From positions 1 through 6,359 of the forward strand of contig JABSPP010000103.1 in the NCBI GenBank assembly GCA_013214275.1: a stretch of DNA of 6,359 bases, in the 5' to 3' direction. The stretch comes from Flavobacteriaceae bacterium (GTDB lineage: Bacteria; Bacteroidota; Bacteroidia; Flavobacteriales; Flavobacteriaceae). Positions 6,197-6,359 of this stretch are shown here, in pieces (position 1 is the stretch's first letter; each line of letters starts with the position of its first letter). A program made the position numbers and the translations under genes. Below the pieces are notes generated by a model that was given only the letters and a program-made list of their open reading frames with translations, searched no databases and was not told where the DNA came from.

Positions 6197-6359
6197 ATGT
6201 CAGTATCGACACAATCAACAGATGTAAATGCTAATCCAAAACAAGCAAATACAAGTAAAGAAACACCTGTAAAAAAAACAGTTCCCCAAAAAAGACAGTA
6301 GCTTCCGATGAACAAAAAATAATTCACGGTATTTCCCAAGATGTGATTAATACCCTGAA
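6197..6359 (+). pseudogene. Start of an unidentified gene, apparently frameshifted, cut by window edge
   Basis: An ATG at 6197 opens a 34-codon frame encoding a hydrophilic N-terminus rich in Lys, Thr, Ser, Gln and Pro (MSVSTQSTDVNANPKQ...), which ends at TAG 6299-6301. Downstream of the stop the only open frame is the -1 frame. It is open from 6259 to the window end and from about 6292 reads KTVASDEQKIIHGISQDVINTL, which looks like real coding sequence. That frame has no start codon of its own at a suitable position. One extra base in the A8 run (6271-6278) or the CCCCAAAAAA stretch (6284-6293) would join the two parts into one protein with a basic, low-complexity leader. The cause could be a true mutation, a homopolymer sequencing error, or programmed slippage. 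I do not recognise the product. It does not resemble the N-terminus of SufS or SufE. Confidence 0.45.

Noticed and set aside
6284..6300. Programmed -1 ribosomal frameshift site
   Set aside because: The zero-frame codons CAA AAA AGA do not allow both tRNAs to re-pair one base back, and no stem-loop after the run was visible; an indel in the homopolymer is simpler.

Overview
The window comes from a Bacteroidota genome, most likely Flavobacteriia. The evidence is a low-GC background, a promoter of the Bacteroidota type (TTG, 17-base spacer, TATCTTTG), no clear Shine-Dalgarno sequences before the genes, and protein sequences that resemble flavobacterial AspRS and Suf proteins. This assignment rests on remembered family sequences, not on a search.

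Layout: on the minus strand, positions 1-1599 hold the 5' 533 codons of aspS (aspartyl-tRNA synthetase), which runs off the left edge just after class II motif 3 begins. A 378-base divergent intergenic region (1600-1977) follows. It has a probable -7 box for aspS, two short hairpins, and a good promoter for the rightward genes with a 9-bp inverted repeat straddling its -7 box. On the plus strand lie sufA/iscA-like (1978-2307), sufB (2448-3893), sufC (3988-4740) and sufD (4784-6097). A rho-independent terminator (6126-6155) follows sufD. The right edge holds the start of another plus-strand gene (from 6197) whose reading frame appears broken near 6284-6299.

The four suf genes make a SUF iron-sulfur cluster assembly module. 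SufB, SufC and SufD form the SufBC2D scaffold, where SufC hydrolyses ATP and the SufB-SufD interface builds the cluster. The A-type protein probably carries clusters to target proteins. The sulfur donors SufS and SufE are not in the window, and the terminator directly after sufD suggests they are encoded elsewhere or under separate control. All catalytic or ligand residues that I checked are present.

The protein content is ordinary housekeeping. The points worth a second look are non-coding: the dyad over the suf promoter, a 12-bp inverted repeat (one bulge) spanning the sufA-sufB spacer, the GTG start of sufB overlapping an 8-codon mini-ORF, the GC-richer structured spacer between sufB and sufC, and the apparent frameshift in the last gene. 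I found no evidence of a new defence, mobile or biosynthetic system.
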